A stretch of DNA of 64,000 bases from contig OU015674.1 in assembly GCA_907165275.2 (NCBI GenBank), forward strand, positions 8,209,001 through 8,273,000, read 5' to 3'. Both the position numbers and the translations under genes were made by a program. Each line of letters begins with the position of its first letter. The first letter of the stretch is position 1. The notes beneath the pieces are model-generated. The model did no database searches and was not told where the DNA came from. It was given only the letters and a program-made list of their open reading frames with translations. This document shows positions 1 to 9,600 of this stretch, piece after piece. The DNA is from Zygaena filipendulae. Lineage: Eukaryota > Arthropoda > Insecta > Lepidoptera > Zygaenidae.

Positions 1-33
1 TTTACGGGGATGAAACCGTGCGGAACAGCTAGT
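1..33 (+). mobile_element. Helitron-like 3' end, cut by window edge
   Basis: The first 33 bases hold a GC-rich imperfect hairpin followed by ACAGCTAG and then T. This is the 3' terminus of the dispersed family seen many times in this window. A 3' hairpin, a terminal CTRR (here CTAG) and insertion before T are Helitron hallmarks. The rest lies outside the window. Confidence 0.55.
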
Positions 34-54
34 CATTTATATACATATATAATA

Positions 55-261
55 CTAGCTATCCCCCGCGATTTCATCCGCGGTAATTTCGGAGTTCCCG
101 CGGGACTTCCGGAGTTCCCGCGGGAATTCCGGGATAAAAACTATCCTATCTTTTAAGTTGGACCATTTTATGAATGGTTACAAAATTTTATCAAAATCCG
201 TTCAGTAGTTTCGGAGTCCATCGCGGACAAACAACGTGACACGTGATTTATATATATTAGA
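55..261 (-). mobile_element. Non-autonomous Helitron-like element
   Basis: Read on the minus strand it starts with TCTAATATATATAAATCACG, ends with CTAG, and has a GC hairpin (CCGCG/CGCGG) about 10 bases before the end. It is flanked by A at the 5' side and T at the 3' side, as for A^T Helitron insertion. It matches the copies at 797, 1040, 12303 and 28020 over its length. There is no coding capacity. Confidence 0.7.
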
Positions 262-377
262 TTTGACAAAATTCGACATCATTGATAGTTATTGTAATTT
301 GTAATGAACATTTTGTGTTAACCCTATGTTTGGTAAATAGTTTTAAAAAGTACCTAAATAATAATATGTATTACAAC

Positions 378-452
378 GTTACTGCGGGAATCGAACCCGC
401 ACTACCAGGCGTAGCAGTCGGGTCTTGCTAACCACTTGACCTGGGCCCTTAT
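378..452 (-). repeat. tRNA-related sequence (SINE head or tRNA relic)
   Basis: The minus strand contains a good pol III B box (GGTTCGATTCCCGC, within 386-399) and, about 45 bases upstream, an A-box-like TGGTTAGCAAG. It resembles a tRNA without clean cloverleaf pairing, so I read it as tRNA-derived repeat rather than a working tRNA. It abuts the MITE at 443. Confidence 0.4.
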
Positions 453-673
453 TCACTATGACCATTACACGCCGCGTCAAGATAAGACGCCACAAAAACT
501 GTCTTTCCCTCGTAATCAAACAAGTTTTACTGCAAAAAAATACATTTACAACGTTTCTCATGGCATAAAGAATAATAATTTGTAATATTTTGACATCTAG
601 AAAGTTTGGAAATGCGTTTTTGGGACGCGCGTTATGGGCAAGGAATGTTGTTGGTCATAGAGAATAAGGGCCC
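443..673. mobile_element. MITE with GGGCCCTTATTC termini
   Basis: The ends are imperfect inverted repeats of about 22 bases beginning GGGCCCTTATTCACTATGACC; the right end is the reverse complement with one or two changes. A diverged relative with the same internal words (AGGAATGTTGTTGGTCATAG) lies at 52300-52483. There is no ORF of note, so this is a non-autonomous DNA transposon. Confidence 0.55.
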
Positions 674-796
674 TTTAGTGCTGTCGAGTGTCGATGTTTT
701 GCTGACAGTAGGTACCTACCGATGCAATGCAATTTATCTTCGTCAACTACGTTTCCGGTCGATATCTGGCAGTTAAAGCTTTATGTACCACTGTCA

Positions 797-1034
797 TCTA
801 ATATATGTATATAAATCACGTGTCACGTTGTTTGTCTGCGATGGACTCCGAAACTACTGAACGGATTTTGATTAAATTTTGTAACCATTTATAATATGGT
901 CCAACTTAAAAGATACGATAGTTTTTATCCCGGAATTCCCGCGGGAACTCCGGCACTAATGTGGGGAACTTTTTTCCCGCAACCTCCGCGGGAACTTAGA
1001 AATGACCGCGGATGAAATCGCGGGGGACAGCTAG
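797..1034 (+). mobile_element. Non-autonomous Helitron-like element, tandem copy 1
   Basis: It begins TCTAATATATG, carries the shared AAATCACGTGTCACG block, has the GC hairpin near its end and stops at CTAG followed by T. The next copy of the same family begins five bases later in the same orientation. Confidence 0.7.
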
Positions 1035-1039
1035 TCTAA

Positions 1040-1269
1040 TCTAATATATATAAATCACGTGTCACGTTGTTTGTCCGCGATGGACTCCGAAACTACTGAA
1101 CGGATTTTGATAAAATTTTGCAACCATTCATAATATGGTCCAACTTAGAAGATAGGATAGTTTTTATCCCGGAATTCCCTCGGGAACTGAAGGACATAGA
1201 GTACTTTTTTCCCGCAACCTCCGCGGGAACTCCGAAATTACCGCGGATGAAATCGCGGGGAACAGCTAG
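1040..1269 (+). mobile_element. Non-autonomous Helitron-like element, tandem copy 2
   Basis: It begins TCTAATATATATAAATC preceded by A and ends CTAG followed by T, head to tail with the preceding element. The two copies are close to identical apart from small indels near their 3' thirds. Confidence 0.7.
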
Positions 1270-1584
1270 TATTATTATATAATGTACTTTTTTGCTCTAA
1301 AAATATAGCCACACTCCTAACATTGTGCCTTCGTCGTACCCTTATCAGTCAATCTCATAGACCTGTCAAATAGGAGACCGAAAAGATTTTTTATGTTATA
1401 TACCTATGGGCTACGGTTCATTCATGTAATTCTCTTGTAAAAGGTTATTTTTTTTATAGTATAACTACAGAGGAATGAAAGTTATTTGGCACCAAAAATA
1501 AATGGTGCAACAAGAAAATCTGTAGGTTTTCGCCTTTAGGTCGAAAATGACAACTATTTATACATCTATATCTGTCTATACATA

Positions 1585-1775
1585 TAAAGCGTCTGTTTGT
1601 AATTCGAAATTTACAGCTGTTCACTAAATGTACATGAATGTAGGTATATGCGGTACTTCCATAAAAAAATCTATTTGAAATTTTTTGTCTCTGTCTGTCT
1701 GTTTGTTACAGCTAATCTCTGAAACCGCTTGACCGATTTTAGCGAGATTTTCACCGCCAGTTGCGTGTTAATATA
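1585..1775. repeat. Fragment of dispersed repeat
   Basis: It holds words seen again at 51640-51830 and 35440-35560 (GCTAATCTCTGAAAC, a poly-purine CTGTCTGT run, TTTTAACG/TTTTAGCG). This looks like the body of one of the Helitron-like families without its 3' hairpin. The rest of 1270-1919 shows nothing beyond AT-rich sequence and a (TTTA)n run near 1785. Confidence 0.35.
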
Positions 1776-1919
1776 AAATAGGTGTTTATTTATTTATTTA
1801 TTTATGAGTTACAAAACATAGTGCAAACTTTTACAAATACCAAATGTGTGTGTGTTACTTGTAATATAGGTATACATATGCGTATGTTCTTAGTGACCAA
1901 TGAAGCGATCAAACTATCA

Positions 1920-2142
1920 ATTGGACGCCGATAAGCAATAACATGTAAACCCACAAAATGAAGTTATTGATTCAAAACGATTTATTGAGAGGCAGAGAAC
2001 GTTTTTTAATTATGTGTTGACATGTAACTAAATATTGCGCATAAAAAATGTTGACACAAAATGGCGCTATAATTTTAAAACTTTAATTTACTCAAAATTT
2101 CTTCAGTGTGGGTTAACACACTATTGCTTATCTATGCCCAAT
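1920..2142 (+). mobile_element. MITE, ATTGGACGCCGATAAGC family
   Basis: Terminal inverted repeats of about 33 bases: the left end reads ATTGGACGCCGATAAGCAAT, the right end is its complement with several changes. Related copies lie at 24367-24582 and 53064-53292, and a rearranged one at 44854-45032. At about 223 bp with no coding capacity it is a typical MITE. Confidence 0.65.
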
Positions 2143-2266
2143 TATACTATTATTTATACAATTACTACAGTTAGGTACTAATTTTTCTTGATAGAAAAAA
2201 GTTAATTACCAATTTTCTTAAAACTTTCTTAGCTATTTAACCAGTTAGGCGTATAGTGACAAAGAT

Positions 2267-2412
2267 CGTTTTCAAAAATTCTTTCTTATCGGATGCCTAC
2301 GTCATACAAAGAACACACCCTCCAAGTTTCAGGTCTCTACGATCAGCGGTTTAGGCTGTGCGTTGAATAAGTGATCCGTCAGTCAGTCATTCAGGACAAA
2401 GCATTTCATATG
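2267..2412 (-). repeat. Dispersed repeat block shared with 34150-34265
   Basis: This block is the reverse complement of the 5' part of the Helitron-like element at 34132-34380 (shared words include CACACCCTCCAAGTTTCAGG on this strand). It is therefore a truncated member of that family in the opposite orientation. Confidence 0.5.
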
Positions 2413-2415
2413 TTA

Positions 2416-2710
2416 GCACAATTAAACTTCATCGTTCCAAAGTTTAACAGTAGAGCTAAACGCACAGTCACCTTTCGACCGTCTCACACTAGAACTAACG
2501 TGGGAAAATTTTCTCCTTTGCACAGACTTCAGTATAATTACAATGAGCTCCAAAATTCATTGGATATTGATATAAATGCTGACAATGTAACGCGATGGAG
2601 GCGTCTGATGCTGCAGCCATGCCCCCCGTAGTGAAGTCTTGGTTAGATTGGTTCGACTCTTGAATTTTGTACCATGTACCTACATATGTTAAAAAAAAAA
2701 AAAAAAAAAA
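2416..2710 (+). mobile_element. LINE 3' end (reverse transcriptase ORF tail plus poly-A)
   Basis: One reading frame encodes a peptide with SPLHRLQYNYNEL followed by a short tail and a stop at 2629-2631. This wording recalls the extreme C-terminus of jockey/CR1-like non-LTR reverse transcriptases of insects. After the stop come a short 3'UTR and an uninterrupted run of about 22 A at 2690-2710, the signature of target-primed insertion. It is heavily 5'-truncated. The class assignment is from memory of the motif. Confidence 0.5.
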
Positions 2711-2779
2711 ATGGTAAAGGAAAAAGTATGTTGCAAATCACATTCTTACCTACTAAATTGCGAATGTTGTTTCACACCT

Positions 2780-2886
2780 ATTATTAGCGAATAGGCTTGT
2801 CTTAGTTTACCTATAATTAGTTATTGATATAATGCTTTGCCTGTAAGCAGTTGGTGTGCCAATAAAATAAATAAATAAATAAATAG
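2780..2886 (+). repeat. LINE-like 3' tail with (AATA)n
   Basis: A short block ending in CCAATAAAATAAATAAATAA resembles the tails of insect CR1/L2-type LINEs, which end in tetranucleotide repeats. No coding part is attached. Confidence 0.35.
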
Positions 2887-3954
2887 AAGAATATTAACGT
2901 CAACTTTTCATCAAATTAGTATGCTGTGTGACGTTCGGTTCTTTGGGAACGAAGTCGGGCGGTAGAGTCGCGCAACTTTACTAACTTCCCATCCGACCAA
3001 TAAGTGATTTACAAGATATAACATGTTGCGAACTACGATTTCAGTTCAAACTTTCATGTAGTTGAATTGACGTTCTTGAGCATAATATGTAAAAATCAAT
3101 TTTATTAGCGTATGTAGATATGTACGTATATGTAACTTTCTCAAAGCTCGTCTCGGACTTGATGGAATTAAAAAATATAGTCTTTGTAAAAAAATGTTTT
3201 AAAACGCCTCATCTACACTATAATATTATACAGAGGTTCATATATTTGTATATATGTATGTTAGTTTGTAAGGTATTTATCTATGGGCCTATGTTGTTGT
3301 TTTTTTTTTTCGTTTTATATTTTCGCACACAAGCAGTTTTTCTCTTCACCATTTAATTAAATTTCGACATAGCGCCTTGATTGTTAATGTTGTAATGTTG
3401 GGTGCAGGAAACTTCACACGAACAGTTTAAGTGGCCGTCAATCCCTACTTTTGCATTATATTATCAATTGACTTCCGAAACAAAGTCCATTTCCTTTTCG
3501 AACCGAAATAAAAATATCTTCGTCCCTTTGTGGGCCCACTTGAGCAGCCGAGTGATCGGAGCCAATCAGTATTGTAGAGATTTATCGCTTCGTTCGTCGA
3601 TTGGTACAGTCGCAACAAACGGAATACCTCCATGCTACCTTAGTATACAGACAGACAGAAACTACTGTTTATTTGTGTTAGAGGAACGCAAACTTAAGGA
3701 CCATACTATTATAGTACCTCTTGTTTATGAGTTGCTTGGAATTAACTATTAAAATTTAACATCGTTGAAGTAAACAAAACTTGGACTTACGAAAACAAAT
3801 GAAACCCTAAAATAAATATATTGTGGAGCAACGTCACTACTGTTTTTATATCAAATATGTAGATATACATAATATGTATAATAAAAAATATGAATAAATC
3901 ACGTTGAGTACTTACGATTTGATTTACAATATAGAGAAAAACGTGTATTTTCTA
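2887..3954. other. No gene seen; AT-rich intergenic DNA
   Basis: Open frames in this stretch (for example 3402-3752) have no recognisable domain, splice context or composition shift. I treat the interval as non-coding. Confidence 0.5.
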
Positions 3955-4097
3955 GCGACGTCATAACTATGTATTAAGTGTACCTAGGTGTGACGTCACA
4001 CGGAATTTCAACTCAATGTATCGCCGTTATTTGTTGAATATGTAAAAAAAGGAAAAATACGTGTCTAATATTTTTTTATGAATCTACAAGACGGACT
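3955..4097. mobile_element. Truncated MITE, AGTCCGTC family
   Basis: It contains the family's TGACGTCAC core, the block AATACGTGTCTAATATTTTT and the terminal GACGGACT. Only one end is present. The intact form is at 31794-32129. Confidence 0.55.
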
Positions 4098-4889
4098 AAA
4101 AATTAAAATTTAGTCATCACGCCCATTGTTTTGCAAATACCATCAAAGCCATAACACAGCAAGTCAGTGTAAATAAATCCTGAATATTTATGTCGCCGAC
4201 TGTACACAGCCGAAGAAAACGTCTGAAAGCCTAACTTTCCCCTTGATAAGATTGTTCTGCTTTTGAAATGAGCTTTTTCAATGAAGTTGTTTGTTTATTA
4301 GATAATGTTTTTTTAACATGTTTTGTAGTACTGACATTTCTTTGTCCAAACTTCAGTGTTCATTAAGATAATTAAAAAAGGAAACACGTTCTATTTTCGA
4401 ATTTATTCGCTTTGTTTTTTACTAGCAATCAAACTAAAAGTTAAAAGCATATCCAAACAGCATATTCTGTTTTTGAAATAATATTTCAGGCAGTTTTGTT
4501 TTTTTTAAAGATTAACTGAAAAACATAAATAGAGAATATAGAGCTTTTCTAAATCGCTCGTAACAGTATACTGTAAGCAATCGATGCTATTGCACGGCAG
4601 TTCAACTCGATGCGAGATTTCTATCGCTATTCGAGATGCAGTGTGTCGGAACTATCGAGTCTTTTGTTTTGTTCGTCAGACACTGCCGCCGGTCGGGATC
4701 TCCCGCTGCGATTTTAGGGTTCCGTTCCGTGAGTAGTCGGAATTTAGCTGCAATGAAACAGAAGACCTCTTGCAAATGTACTATGCTAAGTTCTCCCAAA
4801 TGTACAAAGTTTTACATTACACATACACACACACATAGCAACATAGCAACTCATCCGCACTATTACATACGCACTACATTAATTACGTA
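4098..4889. other. No gene seen
   Basis: AT-rich DNA with a moderately GC-rich patch at about 4630-4760 that encodes no recognisable protein and lacks convincing splice sites. A CACACA run sits near 4820. Confidence 0.45.
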
Positions 4890-5047
4890 ATAAGCTAAGG
4901 CACGGAGACCTGTAGGGTTGAAATACAGGCATTGCCTAGTTTAACCTCCAGTCTCCCATAAATAGTTTACAATATTGAAGTTTGTATTTGTTCAAGTTGT
5001 ATTTTGTAAAAATGGTTTGTGGTTAAGTAAACTTATTATTATTATTA
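4890..5047 (+). mobile_element. Probable LINE 3' end with (ATT)n tail
   Basis: A unique-looking block ends in repeated ATT units (5031-5047), typical of CR1/L2-like retroposon tails in insects. There is no coding remnant, so the class is inferred only from the tail. Confidence 0.35.
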
Positions 5048-5659
5048 CATATATATTATTTAAGGATATCTAGGATGGCAGAAAATCATGGGATTTTTAA
5101 TGTTTTAGAGCAAGCTGTGAGGGGTATCTTCACTGTCGAAACTTGTTTCAAGATATCGAAACTGCTGACCCACCCCGACTGTTAAACTATGTGCAAGTTG
5201 GGACGGACCTTTGGTAACATAAACCGGGTATTACCAACTCTAGCAACTTAACCCCCTTTGCTCGAGCGTCGCTCGCGCTTGTCGGTCCGCATTTTTGCTG
5301 TTGGAAACTAGTTTCCGCAATAGTTAGGAAACAAGCTATACAGTTCGGCAGAATTACGTCGGATAGAAGTCGACCGGTACCCAGTTATAAGATAAAAATA
5401 AAAGTTGGTGCAACTGTGACTCAGTGCTAGTAAATGTACTTTCTTTCTTTCTTTGCTGGTGCAGTGCGGCGAGTGCGACCCGACGCCGCCGGTTAGACGC
5501 AATAAAGTTTCTCAGGGATAGATATACCACTTTAATATGTCTCGTCCGATCTTTGCGAATGGGAGTATGTTTCCGTTGGACTTTTGTTTTGTTGCCATTG
5601 CTGATTTACAACTATCAGAAGTGTCCACAAGTCACCGTCTGTACTGACCTGCCTTCTAA
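5048..5659. other. No gene seen
   Basis: Mixed-composition DNA. Short frames at 5424-5669 (+) and 5308-5502 (-) have no recognisable content. Confidence 0.4.
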
Positions 5660-5959
5660 TCTTATATAATAAAATTGAATCGTCAAATGTGTTGGTAAGC
5701 GCATAACTTACAAACGACTGCACCAAATTGGAAACATTTTTTTTTTCGAGTTCGTTATTGTCAGGACAAGGTTTATATAAAAGAATTTTGGAGTTCCTGC
5801 GCGAATTCCGAAACTCACGCGGGTGAATCTCCGAAACGGTTGGACCGATATTGGCGGGACTTTCACTGCTAATTAGCTGTTATTATAAGGAGTAAATCAC
5901 ATTGGAGTTCCTGCGGGAATCCCGAAACTCACGCGGGTGAAACCGCGGGGCACAGCTAG
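5660..5959 (+). mobile_element. Helitron-like element, diverged subfamily
   Basis: It starts TCTTATATAATAAAATTG after A, carries two partial copies of the block GAGTTCCTGC..CTCACGCGGGTGA, and ends with a GC hairpin (GGTGAAACCGCGGGGC) and ACAGCTAG before T. Internal duplication of the 3' block makes it longer than other members. Confidence 0.55.
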
Positions 5960-6516
5960 TGAGCAATAAAAAAACACCTCATTTCTGGTTGTCATGCTGT
6001 CTGAATACGTGTCACGGAAAAAAACTACTCGACAGGTGCGTCACTTGGGGCTTGAAAAAATGGCACCACAGAACAAGGCTAATTAGCTCCGACGCTTTTA
6101 ATATTTTAATCGGTGGTTTAGGCATGCCGCGCGGGTAACCCCACCTCCCCACGTGCTTTCTGTCGTTTACTCTTTCATTAAGTATACGCAATACAGATAA
6201 TTTACGGATGATAATTAATTAACACATCTCTCTTTTGCCGCCACCTCCGACCCCGACTCCGATTCCGACACACGGAATAATCCGATAAAATACCTCCGTA
6301 ATATCCTTTATAGTGTGCACACTTGTACGTGATACTATTGTCCACTATTGTCACCAGCACCTATACGTATACATTCTGGTCAGTATTTGAACTCTACTAC
6401 TATTGAATAGAATAGAATAGAAATATATTTATTTACCTACACACCACGACATAAAATAAAACCCAAGTCGCATCTTTTATTGCGTGTCTCGCTTAATCGG
6501 AGTGTTGTTTGCGCAG
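5960..6516. other. Sequence upstream of first visible calsyntenin exon
   Basis: No exon was recognised. If the gene continues upstream this is intron. A run of ATAGAATAGA lies near 6410. The last bases, TTGTTTGCGCAG, form the acceptor used by the exon at 6517. Confidence 0.4.
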
Positions 6517-6638
6517 ATAATGGTGATAGACGAGAACGAGGCGCGGCTGCGCGTGCGCTACCCGCTCAACTGCGAGAAGCGCCGCAACTACAAGTTCGAC
6601 ATCGCCGCCGTCGGCTGCGACGGCTCCTACTCCAACAC
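6517..6638 (+). CDS. Cals: Calsyntenin exon a: end of cadherin 1
   Basis: The acceptor TTGTTTGCGCAG precedes the exon and the donor is GTACGT. The translation (IMVIDENEARLRVRYPLNCE, then YKFDIAAVGCDG) matches the stretch of cadherin 1 that in vertebrates reads GEGVIRSKEKLDCE. It ends with two bases of a codon, completed by the first base of the 8599 exon. A CACAC/CACCG minisatellite starts six bases after the donor. Confidence 0.9.
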
Positions 6639-9600
6639 GTACGTCACACCACACAACACCGCACCACACAACACACCACAACACCACACCGCACCGCACG
6701 GCACCGCACCGCACCGCACGGCACCGCACCGCACCGCACCGCACCACACCACACCGCAGCCTCCTCAGCTAAACTGACAATCTATGGAATCACGGGTCGC
6801 GAGTAGATATAGAATATTTTCCTCCCAGTGGATCCACTGCCGGCGCTTTTGCGTCAAGTGGGTCTACGGGTAAAAAAAAATCACCGTGGACCACATAACT
6901 AAGGAACGTAGCATCACGTCACGTGGTCACGAAAAATCGCTCAATCACGAGTGCAATTTTTCGTGACGTAACGATAAGTTCCTTAGTTTTCACAGACAGC
7001 ATGACACAGCGTCACTCGATTCCAAACTAAACAGAGTTAGCAGGTACCTACTTCGTGTACCAAACAGCTGATAACTATAATACTTCTTTTTTGTAAATAA
7101 ATACTTATGGTACCTACACACTAAACACCCATACTCACAGTAAACACTAAACACCAATGTAACCTGATGTGGGGATCGAACCCGCGATACCCGGCGTGTC
7201 AACCCCTAGCTTGTCTAAGCTAAAATGCCGCGCCCCTCCATCGGGCATACGCACACGCACAACCGTTAAAATATCGATACGACACACAAATCTGGTCTTG
7301 CCATTCGTCCTCAGTTGCCGCATAGTGTCGCCGCACTCACACTATTAAAGAGATATTATCAATACAATATGATACCGCACATCTAAAACTGCTTATTAAA
7401 TAGTGGGGCGCGTCATTTTAGTTTAGACAAACTATATGTACCACCTCTCGTGGAATTTCGAGTGCGTTAATATTTTTTTATTTTTTATATATCTTTTTCC
7501 TATGTGTGGAAAATTTAAGGTGTAAGAAATTTTTTATATTTTGTTATATTTTTACTTATGTTGTACCGTTTGTTTCCCAATAAATAAATATCAGTTGTGA
7601 TGTTGCGGTAAAGAATACAGATTGTCAACTTGACTACAACGGGCATATTATCATGAGTTAATTTAGTTATAATATGTAGTTGGACTGGCAGTTTAATAAC
7701 GTCGCAGTGTGAAAACCGCCATTCTAGATAACATTTGGGAAACTAGTGCTACACCCACTGGCGGTCGTACCGCAAACTCGCTTAATTTGCGGTGCGAAGC
7801 CGCGCCGGTGGACGCGGACGTGTTTCAAATTGTCTACGTGCCGTTCAATAAGTTCTGTCATGAAATATCATGGTGAAAATTGGAGGGTACTGGTGCTGGT
7901 ATACCTTTTATCTTGGTAACTTCGAAAATTCATACGGCGAAAATTGCGGACAACAGCTATACTCTTATTGTCGTTATGACTTGGCAATAATGACTCCGAT
8001 CTCAACGTTTCCATATTATTTTGGATAAAAATGAAAAGAAACTATTTTTAACTGACATTACACTATAATTATGAAAAAATAAAAAAAAACTTGTTTCTAT
8101 CTACAAGTTCTCCTTGAAAAAATTGCCTGTAGCAATAGAACCGTCTTTTGCTCTCCTTTCTTTGTATTTGCCTAATGTTTAGGTTACTGTGTTTCTTATG
8201 AAATAAAATATTTAATTAATATATCATTAATGACCGCCTGACGAAGTTTAACATCGATCAATATGCTATTTGATAATGTTTTTTTTTTCTTCTAAATTCT
8301 ATTTAGTCCGTCAGTTAGATGATAAAAAAATAATAGATTCGTATATTTTGCTTTTCCAAATTAATGAAAATATACTTGGATAAAGCGCATTAAAGTTTAG
8401 GAGTACTAGGACTGTACCTGCTTGTGACGTCACGCGACATCTCGACTCAACGCGTATCTCCGTTATTTTTTGCTTACGTATTAAAAGAAAAAATACGTGT
8501 CTAATATTTTTTTATGAATCTACAAGGCGGACTAAAAACAAAAATTTAGTCAAATGAACGTGGCCGCCTTTAACACCGCATCACTTCACCATCCGCAGCG
8601 TGCCGGTGCACATAACGGTGACGGACGTGAACGAGTTCGCTCCGGTGTTCACGCAGGCCTCGTACGTGAAGAGCGTGGACGAGGGCCGGCTGTACGACGA
8701 GATAGTGCGCGTCGAGGCGACCGACCGCGACTGCACGCCGCGCTACGGCGACGTGTGCAAGTACGAATTCATCACCGACACCACTCAGCCCTTCGCTATT
8801 GACAACGAGGGTGAGTAGTCGCGTCGCTGCCAATCTGTATTCAACCTGTAGAGACCCTCCTTGCTCATACTATTCCCAGCTTCCTTCCCCTTAACAGCTT
8901 CCTAGTGCTATGGCTGAAGAAAAGAAGCTGCTCAGCAAACTCTCCAGTAGCATAATATTTAGTGTTGACTCATATTCCTTCTCCTCCTACATATCTTATA
9001 GGGTATATAAGGTAGTGGCCCCCCTTCCTCACCCCAAAGGAATGGACAATAACTACCTACGACAACGAAATACGATGAAACGCTTCCAGAATTTTCGTCG
9101 TATTTTTCAACCTTCTTATGAATCATCATAGGTTAAAAAGGCGATCTCCATGACTATGACATATAATTTCCTTAGATCTTTGTATCTTAGTCAATAGGGT
9201 AGGCAAGTAAAGCCTCGGTACTTCGACCCTTGGGATCTTTTGTACCATCCCCATCCTATGCTCCTCCCTCTACTCCCTGAAAACCTCGGCGGCGAAGGCT
9301 AGTGTGCCGTGGAGGGGTAAGAGCCTAAAGTCCTCTGGCTCTGGGTAGGCCGTTCCCAGAAGGTCCATACGTTTACGAGCCAAGGCATCGCACTCGCACA
9401 TAAGATGTGCCATTGTTTCCACCTCTATAGATCTTTGTATAGTCGGTTGTCAGATTTAAAACAGCTGATAGAAGAAATAAATCACGAATATCTTTCTAAC
9501 TCTGTTTCCAGGTGTGATACGCAACACAGCGCCGCTGGACTTCGACAAGTCCCACAACCACATCCTGTCGGTGGTGGCGTACGATTGCGGCATGCTGCAG

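Noticed and set aside
378..452. Functional tRNA gene on the minus strand
   Set aside because: B box is good, but acceptor and anticodon stems do not pair cleanly; treated as tRNA-derived repeat.
3402..3752. 116-codon frame as a gene
   Set aside because: No domain, no composition shift, and overlapped by an unrelated antisense frame.
5424..5510. GC-rich patch as a missing N-terminal calsyntenin exon
   Set aside because: Translation does not resemble the start of cadherin 1 and closes quickly; no acceptor/donor pair with suitable phase.
6480..6806. Long frames on both strands over CACCG/CACAC repeats
   Set aside because: They arise from the simple repeat after a calsyntenin donor. Only 6517-6638 is coding.
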